Assembly (NCBI GenBank): GCA_038040195.1
Contig: JBBPIR010000002.1
Span: forward strand, 133,296-174,893
Direction: 5' to 3'
DNA from: Chloroflexota bacterium
GTDB lineage: Bacteria; Chloroflexota; Limnocylindria; QHBO01
Length of the DNA: 41,598 nt
Every line of letters begins with the position of its first letter. The stretch's first letter is position 1. A program made the position numbers and the translations under genes. This document shows positions 32,631-40,175 of the stretch, in pieces. The notes beneath the pieces were generated by a model. The model saw only the letters and a program-made list of their open reading frames with translations. It made no database searches and was not told the origin of the DNA.

Positions 32631-33194
32631 ATGGAGGACCGATCGGAGGTGGCCGCGGTGATCCTGGCCGCGGGCCTGGGACGACGCTTCGGCGGGCCCA
32701 AGGCGGTCGCGCGGCTGCGGGGGCGGACCCTGCTCGCGCATGTTGCTGCCCTGGCGCGGGCTGCGGGGCTGGAGCCGGTCATCGCCGTGGTTTCCGGCAC
32801 CCCAGACGCCCCGGAGGGCGTCATTCCCGTGGTCAACCCGAAACCGGAGCGAGGGCTCAGCTCGTCGCTGCAGCTCGGCATCGGCGCCGTGCCTCCGGGC
32901 CAGGCGGCCGTGGTGCTGCTGGTGGACCAGCCCACCCTGGCCCCGGAGAGCATCGCGGCCGTGCTCGCCGCTCGCGGGACGCGCCCCATCCTCGCCGCCC
33001 AGTCGGGTGGCCGCCTCGCGCCGCCGGTGCTCCTCGAACCCGAGGCATTCCCCGTGGTGGCGACGCTGGCCGGTGACATCGGTCTGCGAGAGGTCTTCCA
33101 CCGCAACCCCGTCCTGGTCCATGCGGTCCCCGTGCCTTCGCACGCGCCGGACATCGACACCCGACAGGACCTGGCCCGCCTGGAGGCGGGCTAG
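32631..33194 (+). CDS. MocA/MobA-like molybdenum cofactor nucleotidyltransferase
   Basis: The 187-residue protein has AAVILAAGLGRRFGGPKA (nucleotide-binding signature) and VVLLVDQPTLAPESI (metal and nucleotide site). The DQP and the pairing with xdhC and a xanthine dehydrogenase favour MocA-type CTP:molybdopterin cytidylyltransferase over MobA; xanthine dehydrogenases of this family usually use the MCD form of the cofactor. An in-frame ATG at 32622 would add three residues. Its TAG stop at 33192 forms the start of the ruvB -10-like element. Confidence 0.85.
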   Translation: MEDRSEVAAVILAAGLGRRFGGPKAVARLRGRTLLAHVAALARAAGLEPVIAVVSGTPDAPEGVIPVVNPKPERGLSSSLQLGIGAVPPGQAAVVLLVDQPTLAPESIAAVLAARGTRPILAAQSGGRLAPPVLLEPEAFPVVATLAGDIGLREVFHRNPVLVHAVPVPSHAPDIDTRQDLARLEAG

Positions 33195-33197
33195 ACT
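33192..33197 (+). promoter_or_regulatory. -10-like TAGACT, 6 bases before the ruvB ATG
   Basis: TAGACT begins with the TAG stop codon of the MocA-like gene and is followed by six bases and the ruvB ATG. No Shine-Dalgarno is present in the 9-base gap, so a leaderless ruvB mRNA is likely. Confidence 0.55.
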
Positions 33198-33203
33198 GCG
33201 GCC

Positions 33204-34253
33204 ATGACCATCGAACGGGTCGGCAGCGCGGAGGTGCTCGAGGAGGAGCGGACGCTCGAGGCCACCGTTCGGCCGCGCCGCCTGGACGAGTTCGCCGGGC
33301 AGGAACGGATCAAGGAGAACTTGGCCATCCTCATCGACGCCGCGCGCCAGCGGCAGGAGCCGGTCGACCACATCCTGCTCTACGGCCCGCCGGGGCTGGG
33401 CAAGACGACCCTGGCCACCATCGTGGCCGCCGAGCTGGGGGCCCAGCTGCGAACGACGTCGGGACCGGCCATCGAGCGGGCCGGCGACCTGGCCGCCATC
33501 CTGACCGGCCTGCAGCGCGGGGACGTCCTGTTCATCGACGAGATCCATCGCCTGTCGCACGTGGTCGAGGAGGTCCTGTATCCGGCCATGGAGGACTTCG
33601 TGCTCGACATCGTGCTGGGCAAGGGCCCGGGGGCGCGGACCGTGCGGCTGCAGATCGAGCCGATCACAGTCATCGGCGCCACCACTCGGGTGGGGAGCAT
33701 CACCGGACCGCTGCGCGACAGGTTCGGGGTCACCCATCGGCTGGACTACTACATCGATGCCGACCTGGTCACCATCCTCCACCGCAGCGCCGGCATCCTC
33801 GACATTCCGTTGGATGACGAAGCAGCGGAGCTCATCGCGCGCCGGAGTCGCGGCACGCCGCGGATCGCCAACCGGCTCCTCAAGCGGGTCCGCGATTACG
33901 CCCAGGTGCGGGGCGACGGGGACGGGCGGGCCACGGCCGCGGCGTCGGAGGCGGCGTTGGGGCTGCTGGACATCGACGAGCGCGGCCTGGACACCCTGGA
34001 CCGCCAGCTGCTGACCGCGATTGCCGAACACCACGGGGGAGGTCCGGTGGGCCTGCAGACCATGGCGGCCACCATCAGTGAGCCGGTGGAGACGATCGAA
34101 GACGTGGTGGAGCCGTACCTCATCCAGGCCGGGCTACTGGCCCGAACGTCGCGCGGGCGACAGCTGACCCCCGGCGCCTGGGCCCATCTGGGGCTGACGC
34201 CACCCGCCGAGCCGGCCCCCGTGGGGGCCGATCAGCGGGGCCTTTTCGACTAG
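33204..34253 (+). CDS. ruvB: Holliday junction branch migration helicase RuvB
   Basis: The 349-residue AAA+ motor has [18 protein letters not shown] near the start, Walker [13 protein letters not shown], Walker [13 protein letters not shown], sensor 1 [18 protein letters not shown] with the arginine finger region, [18 protein letters not shown], and the C-terminal winged helix ([16 protein letters not shown]). It drives branch migration with RuvA. It is separated from ruvC-ruvA and follows the MocA-like gene after 9 bases. Confidence 0.97.
   Translation: MTIERVGSAEVLEEERTLEATVRPRRLDEFAGQERIKENLAILIDAARQRQEPVDHILLYGPPGLGKTTLATIVAAELGAQLRTTSGPAIERAGDLAAILTGLQRGDVLFIDEIHRLSHVVEEVLYPAMEDFVLDIVLGKGPGARTVRLQIEPITVIGATTRVGSITGPLRDRFGVTHRLDYYIDADLVTILHRSAGILDIPLDDEAAELIARRSRGTPRIANRLLKRVRDYAQVRGDGDGRATAAASEAALGLLDIDERGLDTLDRQLLTAIAEHHGGGPVGLQTMAATISEPVETIEDVVEPYLIQAGLLARTSRGRQLTPGAWAHLGLTPPAEPAPVGADQRGLFD
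34214..34246 (+). terminator. GC-rich hairpin and T4 run at the ruvB 3' end
   Basis: GGCCCC-CGTG-GGGGCC at 34214-34229 is followed by a second GGGGCC at 34237-34242 and TTTT. Pairing of the first arm with the second GGGGCC would put the stem directly before the T-run. It lies inside the last codons of ruvB. The competing inner stem makes it uncertain. Confidence 0.35.
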
Positions 34254-34426
34254 ATTTCAGCGCCCCACATCCGCCCTCGTGGCGGCCGCTCTGCCTCGCG
34301 AAGCGACCGCGCAGAAATACCCCCGACCCGGCGTTCGACGGGGGGTAGGATCGGCCTCCGGGTCGCGTCACGCACCCAGGCCCTTGGTGCGGCGTCGGCC
34401 CCGGGAGTGAGGAGGGTCCCACCAGC
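34254..34426 (+). other. 173-base leader before the purine permease gene
   Basis: This is the longest gap apart from the riboswitch region. It holds several small stems: CCGCC-CTCGT-GGCGG near 34271-34285 and CCCCCG...CGGGGG around 34320-34344. A -10-like TAGGAT lies at 34346-34351 and a clear GGAGGG ribosome-binding site at 34411-34416. I looked for a purine riboswitch core and did not find one. The start of transcription, and whether the stems matter, are unknown. Confidence 0.4.
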
Positions 34427-35779
34427 GTGGAACCGTTAACTTCGTTCTTCAAATTCCAGGAACGGGGTACCACGTTCGGCACCGAGATCCGGGCCGGCAT
34501 CACCACCTTCTTGGTGATGGTGTACATCGTTGCGCTCAATCCGGCGATCATCGCCGGGCCGATGGGGCTCGACCCGGTGGCCGTGGCGGCCGGGACGGCG
34601 CTGGTGGCCGGAATCATGACCCTGGCCATGGGTCTCATCACCAACTATCCGTTTGCCCTGGCAGCCGGACTCGGCCTGAATGCGGTGGTCGCCTTCTTCC
34701 TGGTCCTCGGCCTCGGGATGACGGCTGCCCAGGCGATGGGCGTGATCGTCATCGAGGGTGTGATCATCACCCTGCTGGTCGTGATCGGCCTGCGGGAGGC
34801 GATCATGAATGCGGTGCCGCTCGGCCTGAAACGTGCCATCGGCGTCGGCATCGGCCTGTTCATCCTGTTCATCGGCTTCTGGGATGGCGGACTCATCGTG
34901 GGCGTCACGCCCGAGTTCGCACCACCCCCGCCGCCCCTCACCTTCGTCTTCCCGACCACAACCGCCCACTTCGTCTTCCTGGCCGGTCTGCTGCTTACGG
35001 CCGCCCTCTGGGCCCTGAAGATCAAGGGTGCGCTGATCATCAGCATCGCGGCGACCACGGTGCTGGCCATCCTCACCGGTGTTCAGCCCCTACCAACTGA
35101 ATTCACCTGGACCCCGAGCTTCAGCACTCTGGGTCTCGGTCTCCAGGACCTCGGCGGGATCTTCACGATTGAGGCCGGCGTGCTGGCCGCAATCCTGGCG
35201 ATCTTCACGATCATGCTGAGCGACTTCTTCGACACCATGGGCACCGTGACCGGCGTCGCCGCCGAGGCGGGCCTGACCGAAGAAGATGGGACGGTTCCCG
35301 GCGTCGGGCGCGTCCTGTTCATTGATGGCCTCGCGGCCGCCGTCGGAGGTGCGGCCGGGGTGAGCTCGAACACCACGTATATCGAGAGCGCAGCCGGGGT
35401 AGGGGACGGCGGCCGGACCGGGATGACTTCGGTCGTCACCGGGCTGCTCTTCCTGGCGGTCATCTTCCTGGCGCCGATTGTCCAGATCATCCCGCTGGCG
35501 GCCACGGCCCCGGCCCTTGTGCTGGTCGGCTATCTGATGTTCACCCAGATCGGCGAGATCGACGCCCGAGACGTCGTCATCGGCTTCCCGGCGCTGCTGA
35601 TCATGATCCTGATGCCATTGACCTTCACGATCACCATCGGTATCGGGGCCGGCATCGTCATGTGGGTCATCCTCAAAGTGGTCACCCGCACGTGGGCGGA
35701 AGTCCACTGGCTGATGTGGCTCGTCTTTGTGGCGTTCCTGCTGTACTTCGCCCAGGCGCTGATCCAGACATACCTCTGA
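34427..35779 (+). CDS. AzgA-type purine permease (NCS2 superfamily)
   Basis: The 450-residue protein has about 12-14 membrane helices. It starts EPLTSFFKFQERGTTFGTEI and has TFLVMVYIVALNP, SDFFDTMGTVTGVAAEAGL and SSNTTYIESAAGVGDGGRTG, the signature of the AzgA/PbuG/PbuO hypoxanthine-guanine-adenine permeases. Transport is probably proton-driven import of purine bases. It lies close to the xanthine dehydrogenase and urate genes and fits as their uptake step. The GTG at 34427 has GGAGGG 10 bases upstream. A strong terminator follows. Confidence 0.93.
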   Translation: MEPLTSFFKFQERGTTFGTEIRAGITTFLVMVYIVALNPAIIAGPMGLDPVAVAAGTALVAGIMTLAMGLITNYPFALAAGLGLNAVVAFFLVLGLGMTAAQAMGVIVIEGVIITLLVVIGLREAIMNAVPLGLKRAIGVGIGLFILFIGFWDGGLIVGVTPEFAPPPPPLTFVFPTTTAHFVFLAGLLLTAALWALKIKGALIISIAATTVLAILTGVQPLPTEFTWTPSFSTLGLGLQDLGGIFTIEAGVLAAILAIFTIMLSDFFDTMGTVTGVAAEAGLTEEDGTVPGVGRVLFIDGLAAAVGGAAGVSSNTTYIESAAGVGDGGRTGMTSVVTGLLFLAVIFLAPIVQIIPLAATAPALVLVGYLMFTQIGEIDARDVVIGFPALLIMILMPLTFTITIGIGAGIVMWVILKVVTRTWAEVHWLMWLVFVAFLLYFAQALIQTYL

Positions 35780-35796
35780 CCGTCTGGGTACCGATG

Positions 35797-35833
35797 GCGC
35801 CCGGCCGGGCCACCCGGCCGGGCGCTGTGTTTG
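35797..35833 (+). terminator. Strong intrinsic terminator after the permease gene
   Basis: A perfect 13-bp stem, 35797-35809 with 35813-35825 (arms GCGCCCGGCCGGG and its complement, loop CCA), is followed by TGTGTTTG. It lies 17 bases after the stop and insulates queA. Confidence 0.8.
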
Positions 35834-35837
35834 CCGC

Positions 35838-35843
35838 TAGCCT
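35838..35843 (+). promoter_or_regulatory. -10-like TAGCCT, 6 bases before the queA GTG
   Basis: It lies directly after the permease terminator. TAGCCT, six bases and GTG at 35850 follow the leaderless pattern. No Shine-Dalgarno is seen. Confidence 0.55.
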
Positions 35844-35849
35844 CTGTCG

Positions 35850-36923
35850 GTGAACGATCCGGACCCTCGCCGCCTCCGCGTTGACGACTTTGACTACGAC
35901 CTCCCGATCGAGGCCGTGGCCCAGACCCCGGCCGAGCCGCGGGACGCCAGCCGGCTCCTGATCCTCGATCGGGCGGCGTCGCGTCGCGGGGAGCCCGCGG
36001 TGACCCAGGCCAGCTTCGCGGACATTCGCAACTGGCTCCATCCCGGAGACCTGCTGGTCGTGAACGACAGCCGCGTCCTGCGAGCTCGGCTGCGGGGCCG
36101 GCGTTCCGGTGGGGGAGCGGCCGAAGTCCTCCTCCTGCGCCCGCTGCCTGATGGTCGCTGGGAGGCACTCGTCCGTCCGTCGCGTCGCCTGCGGGACGGT
36201 GCTACCGTGCGGCTCCCCACCGGAGATGAGCTCGTCATCGGCGGGTGGGTGGGGGATGGGACTCGGGCTGTCGCCTTCGCACGCGAGGCGGACACCGTCA
36301 TGGCCGAGGCGGGCGAGATGCCACTCCCGCCATACATCACCGCGCGCGATGCCCCGGACGAGCGATATCAGACCGTCTATGCCGAGCCACCCGGCTCGGC
36401 CGCGGCGCCCACCGCCGGCCTCCACTTCACCCCTGCCCTCCTCGACGGGCTGGAGCGCGCTGGGATCAATCGGGCCGCGGTGACCCTCCACGTCGGGCTC
36501 GACACGTTCCAACCCCTGGACGGCACGTATGTCGACGAGCACCACATCCATCGCGAGTGGTACACGGCGCCACCGGCCACCCTCATCGCCCTCACCGCCG
36601 CCCGGGAACGGGGCGCGCGGGTCGTGGCCGTGGGCACGACGACCACCCGCGTCCTCGAGACGCTGACCCGAACCGGTGAGCCCGAGGGCTGGACGGACCT
36701 GTACCTGGTGCCGCCTCATCGGTTTTCCGCTCTCGAAGCGCTGATCACGAACTTCCATCTCCCGCGCAGCTCGCTCCTGCTCCTGGTCACGGCCTTCGTC
36801 CAGGACGGCTTGCCTGGCAGCACCCCACTCGAGGCACGCGACACGCTCCTCGCCGCCTACCACGCGGCGCTGGGGTCGGGCTATCGCTTCTACTCGTTCG
36901 GGGACGCCATGCTCATCGTCTAG
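35850..36923 (+). CDS. queA: S-adenosylmethionine:tRNA ribosyltransferase-isomerase
   Basis: The 357-residue enzyme adds the cyclopentene-precursor ring from SAM to preQ1-modified tRNA, giving epoxyqueuosine. It has FDYDLPIEAVAQTPAEPRDA near the start, GDLLVVNDSRVLRARL, PTAGLHFTPALL, LHVGLDTFQPL, and near the end LITNFHLPRSSLLLLVTAF and YRFYSFGDAMLI, all standard QueA blocks. tgt follows after 24 bases, giving two consecutive steps of queuosine formation. Length is normal. Confidence 0.96.
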   Translation: MNDPDPRRLRVDDFDYDLPIEAVAQTPAEPRDASRLLILDRAASRRGEPAVTQASFADIRNWLHPGDLLVVNDSRVLRARLRGRRSGGGAAEVLLLRPLPDGRWEALVRPSRRLRDGATVRLPTGDELVIGGWVGDGTRAVAFAREADTVMAEAGEMPLPPYITARDAPDERYQTVYAEPPGSAAAPTAGLHFTPALLDGLERAGINRAAVTLHVGLDTFQPLDGTYVDEHHIHREWYTAPPATLIALTAARERGARVVAVGTTTTRVLETLTRTGEPEGWTDLYLVPPHRFSALEALITNFHLPRSSLLLLVTAFVQDGLPGSTPLEARDTLLAAYHAALGSGYRFYSFGDAMLIV

Positions 36924-36935
36924 CAGGCCGGCCGG

Positions 36936-36941
36936 TATCCT
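36936..36941 (+). promoter_or_regulatory. -10-like TATCCT, 6 bases before the tgt GTG
   Basis: In the 24-base queA-tgt gap TATCCT is followed by six bases and GTG at 36948. It suggests that tgt has its own leaderless transcript in addition to read-through from queA. Confidence 0.55.
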
Positions 36942-36947
36942 CGGCCC

Positions 36948-38150
36948 GTGCCGCCGCCGATCCAGTTCAGCTTCAAGCCGGGTGGCGTGGCCCGTGCCCG
37001 GCTGGGGATCTTGGAGACAGCCCACGGGACCGTCGACACGCCCCAGTTCATGCCGGTCGGCACCCAGGCCAGCGTGAAAGCGGTCACCCCCACCGACCTG
37101 CGAGCGACCGGGACGCAGATCCTGCTCGCCAACACGTACCACCTGTCGCTACGGCCGGGCGAGGATCGGATCGCGCGCCTGGGCGGCCTGCATCGGTTCA
37201 TGGCCTGGGATGGACCGATCCTGACCGATTCCGGCGGGTTTCAGGTGTTCAGTCTGGGTCACCTCCGAACGGTCGATGACGATGGCGTGACCTTCGCCTC
37301 GCACCTGGACGGATCGGCGCAGCGGCTGACGCCCGAGCGCGCCATCGAGATCCAGGAGGCGCTGGGGAGCGACATTGCCATGGTCCTCGATCACCTCGTC
37401 GGATCCGGCTCTTCGACCGAAGCCGTCCGGGATGCGATGGAGCGCACCCATGGATGGGCCGGCCGCTCACTCGAGGCCCGCAGTCGGGCGGACCAGGCCG
37501 TGTTCGGGATCGTGCAGGGCGGCGTTGACCGCAGCTTGCGGGCCGAATCCGCGCGAGCCATCGCCGCCTTGCCGTTCGAAGGCATCGCCATCGGCGGCTT
37601 GTCGGTGGGGGAGTCGAAAGCCGAGATGGCAGACGCGCTGGAGGTCGTGGCCGGCGTCCTGGGCGACGATCCGCGCCCGCGCTACCTGATGGGGGTGGGG
37701 GCGCCGGACGACTTCTTCGTGGCCATCGAGCACGGGGTGGACCTGTTCGACTGCGTTCTGCCCACCCGCCTGGCTCGCCACGGCCAGCTGTGGACCTCCC
37801 ACGGGCGCCTCCGGCTGGGCAACGCGGCCCTGCTGGACGACCCGCAGCCGGTGGACGACGTATGCGCGTGCGAGACCTGCCGGGATTACTCGCGGGCCTA
37901 CCTCGCGCACCTGTTCCGGGCCGGCGAGCTGCTCGTCCATCGGCTCACCTCGGTCCACAACCTCACCTATACTCTCGACCTGATGCGGGCCATCCGCCAG
38001 GGGCTCCGCGATGGCGGTTATCAGGCCCTTCGCAACCGCGTGACGAGCCAGTTCGCCGCTCCGAGCGACGACCCGCAATCGACTGGTAATGGACCGATAC
38101 AGGCCCACTCCGAGACTGACCTTGCCTCGGACCCCCGCCTGGACGAGTGA
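36948..38150 (+). CDS. tgt: tRNA-guanine transglycosylase
   Basis: The 400-residue enzyme swaps guanine 34 for preQ1 in GUN-anticodon tRNAs. It has the nucleophile/base Asp segments TDSGGFQVFSLG and DLFDCVLPTRLARHG, the substrate motif GIVQGGVDRSLR and GLSVGE, and the zinc site CACETCRDYSRAYLAHLF followed by His in LTSVHNL. The C-terminal 30 residues (SDDPQSTGNGPIQAHSETD) are a polar extension. The next small gene starts 6 bases later. Presence of tgt and queA indicates queuosine-modified tRNA. Confidence 0.97.
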   Translation: MPPPIQFSFKPGGVARARLGILETAHGTVDTPQFMPVGTQASVKAVTPTDLRATGTQILLANTYHLSLRPGEDRIARLGGLHRFMAWDGPILTDSGGFQVFSLGHLRTVDDDGVTFASHLDGSAQRLTPERAIEIQEALGSDIAMVLDHLVGSGSSTEAVRDAMERTHGWAGRSLEARSRADQAVFGIVQGGVDRSLRAESARAIAALPFEGIAIGGLSVGESKAEMADALEVVAGVLGDDPRPRYLMGVGAPDDFFVAIEHGVDLFDCVLPTRLARHGQLWTSHGRLRLGNAALLDDPQPVDDVCACETCRDYSRAYLAHLFRAGELLVHRLTSVHNLTYTLDLMRAIRQGLRDGGYQALRNRVTSQFAAPSDDPQSTGNGPIQAHSETDLASDPRLDE

Positions 38151-38156
38151 ACGCCG

Positions 38157-38312
38157 ATGGGAAACCGAGACCGCCCCAAGAAACAGGCCAAGCGCAGACC
38201 CAAGGACAAGGACAAGGCCCACAAGGCCGCCCCGCCCATGGTCTATGAGCCCATGACCGTGGAGGTCATCAAGCCCAGGCGCAAGCCGCGCGACGAGCCC
38301 GACGCCGGGTGA
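38157..38312 (+). CDS. Small basic hypothetical protein (51 aa)
   Basis: This short frame between tgt and recA encodes 51 residues. It starts [20 protein letters not shown] (very Lys/Arg-rich), then has a short hydrophobic patch [16 protein letters not shown] and another basic end. It begins 6 bases after tgt and its TGA overlaps a GTG in the recA frame as GTGA, fitting the compact style here. I recall similar tiny KKxxxK...VYxPxxVEV proteins in Chloroflexota but cannot name a family. RNA or nucleoid binding is a guess from charge only. Confidence 0.6.
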   Translation: MGNRDRPKKQAKRRPKDKDKAHKAAPPMVYEPMTVEVIKPRRKPRDEPDAG

Positions 38313-38356
38313 CCCGCGGAGCCACCCAGGCAGACCGGAAGGAGCACGGACAACGC

Positions 38357-39442
38357 ATGGACGCCACCGCGGCCGCCCCCAAGACTCAGGCCAACGGCGA
38401 GCGCGCCCGCGCGGTCGACGCCGCCATCCTCCAGATCGAAAAGCAGTTCGGGCAGGGCTCGATCATGCGTCTCGGGGACACGGGTGCCAAGATGGCCGTG
38501 GATGTCATCCCCACCGGGTCCATTGCGCTGGACCTGGCGACCGGCGTGGGCGGCGTCCCGCGCGGCCGGATCACCGAGATCTTCGGCCCCGAATCGAGCG
38601 GCAAGACGACGCTGGGCTACCACATCGCGGCCAACGCCCAGCGGGCGGGCGGGATCGTGGCCTTCATCGACGCCGAGCACGCCCTGGATCCCACTTACGC
38701 CCGCAACCTGGGCGTCAACGTCGATGAGCTGCTGGTCAGCCAGCCGGACACCGGGGAGCAGGCGCTCGAGATCGCCGAGACCCTGATCCGCAGCAACGGG
38801 GTGGACGCCGTGATCGTCGACTCGGTGGCTGCCCTGGTGCCCCGGGCCGAGATCGAGGGCGAGATGGGGGACTCGTTCGTCGGCCTCCAGGCGCGCCTCA
38901 TGAGCCAGGCGCTGCGCAAGCTGACCGGTGCGGTGAGCCGCTCGAACACGGCCCTGATCTTCACCAACCAGCTGCGCGAGAAGATCGGCGTCATGTTCGG
39001 CAACCCGGAGACGACCCCGGGCGGGCGAGCCCTGAAGTTCTACGCCTCCATCCGGCTGGACATTCGGCGCATCGAGACTCTCAAGAACGGGACCGATGCG
39101 TTCGGCAGCCGGACCCGGGTGAAGGTCGTCAAGAACAAGGTCGCTTCGCCATTCCGGGTCGCCGAGTTCGACATCATCTACAACGAGGGCATCAGCCGCG
39201 AGGGGGGGCTGCTGGACGTTGGCATCGCGTCCGGGGTGCTGTCCAAGACCGGCGCCTGGTTCAACTACGGCGACACCCGCCTGGGGCAGGGTCGCGAGAA
39301 CTCCCGCGAGTTCCTGAAGGCCAACCCGCGCATGGCCGAAACGATCGAGGACGAGATTCGCGGTCGGGTGGCAACCATCACGGTCCGCGGCCCCGCGCCC
39401 GAGGCAGAGTCCGAGACGGGAGACGGCCTGAGCGGAGCGTGA
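38357..39442 (+). CDS. recA: Recombinase RecA
   Basis: The 361-residue recombinase has [20 protein letters not shown], Walker [26 protein letters not shown], Walker [15 protein letters not shown], loop L2 region [20 protein letters not shown] and [12 protein letters not shown] chose the ATG at 38357 because GGAAGGAG lies upstream (spacer about 12). A GTG at 38309, overlapping the small gene's stop as GTGA, would add 16 residues and is a real alternative in this genome. No LexA/SOS box is evident upstream. recX overlaps the end. Confidence 0.96.
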   Translation: MDATAAAPKTQANGERARAVDAAILQIEKQFGQGSIMRLGDTGAKMAVDVIPTGSIALDLATGVGGVPRGRITEIFGPESSGKTTLGYHIAANAQRAGGIVAFIDAEHALDPTYARNLGVNVDELLVSQPDTGEQALEIAETLIRSNGVDAVIVDSVAALVPRAEIEGEMGDSFVGLQARLMSQALRKLTGAVSRSNTALIFTNQLREKIGVMFGNPETTPGGRALKFYASIRLDIRRIETLKNGTDAFGSRTRVKVVKNKVASPFRVAEFDIIYNEGISREGGLLDVGIASGVLSKTGAWFNYGDTRLGQGRENSREFLKANPRMAETIEDEIRGRVATITVRGPAPEAESETGDGLSGA

Positions 39443-40011
39443 GCGGCGCCAGGGCAAAGAAGGCGGCCCGTGAGCCGCGCCCGCCACCCGACGCTGAGCA
39501 AGCTTTCGAGATTGCGGGTCGCTTCCTCGGAACGCGTCCGCGCTCGCACTGGGAGGTCGAGCAGCGGCTACGTCGCGCGGGCGCCGCGGACGGCGTCGTC
39601 CGCGCCGCCCTGAACCGGCTGGCGCGCCTCGGCCTGGTGGACGATGTCGCCTTCGCCCGGTGGTGGGTGGAGCAGCGCGACCGCCATGCGCCCCGCGGCC
39701 GGATGGCACTCGAGAGCGAGCTGCGCGCCAAGCGCGTTCCGGCCGCGGTCATCGACACGCTCCGGACCGACACCGCAGGCGACCCCGCGCTGAGCGAGGA
39801 GGAGCGCGCAGCGGCGGCGCTCGAACGGCACCTCCGCGGGCGACCGTTCCCCGAGGATGGCCGCGCCCTGCAGCGGCTCGGCATGTTCCTCGTCCGCCGC
39901 GGCTTCGGCCCGGCCACCGCCCGGGCCGTGCTCCGTCAGCGCGGTGCCGCCGAAAGTACCAAGGACCTCGGTACTCCCGGAGGGGATGGGTCTCTCCACA
40001 CGGGAGGGTAG
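39439..40011 (+). CDS. recX: Regulatory protein RecX
   Basis: The 190-residue helical protein binds and inhibits RecA filaments. It has [62 protein letters not shown] and, later, [20 protein letters not shown], which are the three repeated three-helix units of RecX. The GTG overlaps the recA stop (GTGA), so RecX is translationally tied to its target. The last 25 residues are a polar tail. Its TAG is also the first half of a -10-like TAGCCT. Confidence 0.92.
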   Translation: MSGARAKKAAREPRPPPDAEQAFEIAGRFLGTRPRSHWEVEQRLRRAGAADGVVRAALNRLARLGLVDDVAFARWWVEQRDRHAPRGRMALESELRAKRVPAAVIDTLRTDTAGDPALSEEERAAAALERHLRGRPFPEDGRALQRLGMFLVRRGFGPATARAVLRQRGAAESTKDLGTPGGDGSLHTGG

Positions 40012-40014
40012 CCT
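40009..40014 (+). promoter_or_regulatory. -10-like TAGCCT ahead of the riboswitch
   Basis: TAGCCT overlaps the recX TAG stop and would start RNA near 40021, about 25-30 bases before the aptamer core. No convincing -35 is seen. A small GTGAC/GTCAC hairpin (40023-40039) lies between it and the aptamer. Confidence 0.35.
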
Positions 40015-40044
40015 CGCAGCAGGTGACGAGGCGCGTCACTGCAG

Positions 40045-40140
40045 GCGATGGCCTGAAAAAGGCAAACCCGCCGCGAGGTGGGGACGCAAAGCCAGGGGTC
40101 TCTTGAGGTCAATCCTCGCGAGATAGCCAGGCCGCCACAA
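40045..40140 (+). ncRNA. Cyclic di-GMP-I (GEMM-I) riboswitch aptamer
   Basis: The two invariant GEMM strands are present: GGCAAACC at 40061-40068 and GGGACGCAAAGCC at 40081-40093. Between them is a 6-bp stem capped by a GNRA tetraloop (CCCGCC-GCGA-GGTGGG, 40067-40082). The closing helix GGCCTG (40050-40055) pairs with CAGGCC (40128-40133), and the second arm runs from AGGGGTCTC to GAGATAGCC. This RNA class binds c-di-GMP and controls genes for motility, surface structures, secreted proteins and signalling. Here it precedes a secreted serine protease gene in the same orientation. Confidence 0.92.
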
Positions 40141-40146
40141 GCCCTC

Positions 40147-40175
40147 GCATCATTCAGTGAAGGGAAGAATGATGC
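40147..40175 (+). promoter_or_regulatory. Start-codon hairpin, candidate riboswitch expression platform
   Basis: GCATCATTC (40147-40155) and GAATGATGC (40167-40175) form a perfect 9-bp stem with an 11-base loop. The loop holds the AAGGGA ribosome-binding site, and the right arm contains the tandem ATGATG start. It begins 14 bases after the aptamer's closing helix, the usual place for a translational switch. There is no T-run, so termination is unlikely. Confidence 0.6.

Noticed and set aside
32612-34034. Upstream extension of the xdhC frame over the MocA-like and ruvB genes.
   Set aside because: The XdhC family starts at MIDEALAALRAW; the upstream part is antisense to two clear genes and lacks similarity.
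34254-34426. Purine riboswitch before the permease.
   Set aside because: The conserved junction strands of the guanine/adenine aptamer could not be found in this stretch.
38309-38360. LexA or SOS box upstream of recA.
   Set aside because: No palindromic SOS-like operator was seen near either candidate start; the short gap carries only a ribosome-binding site.
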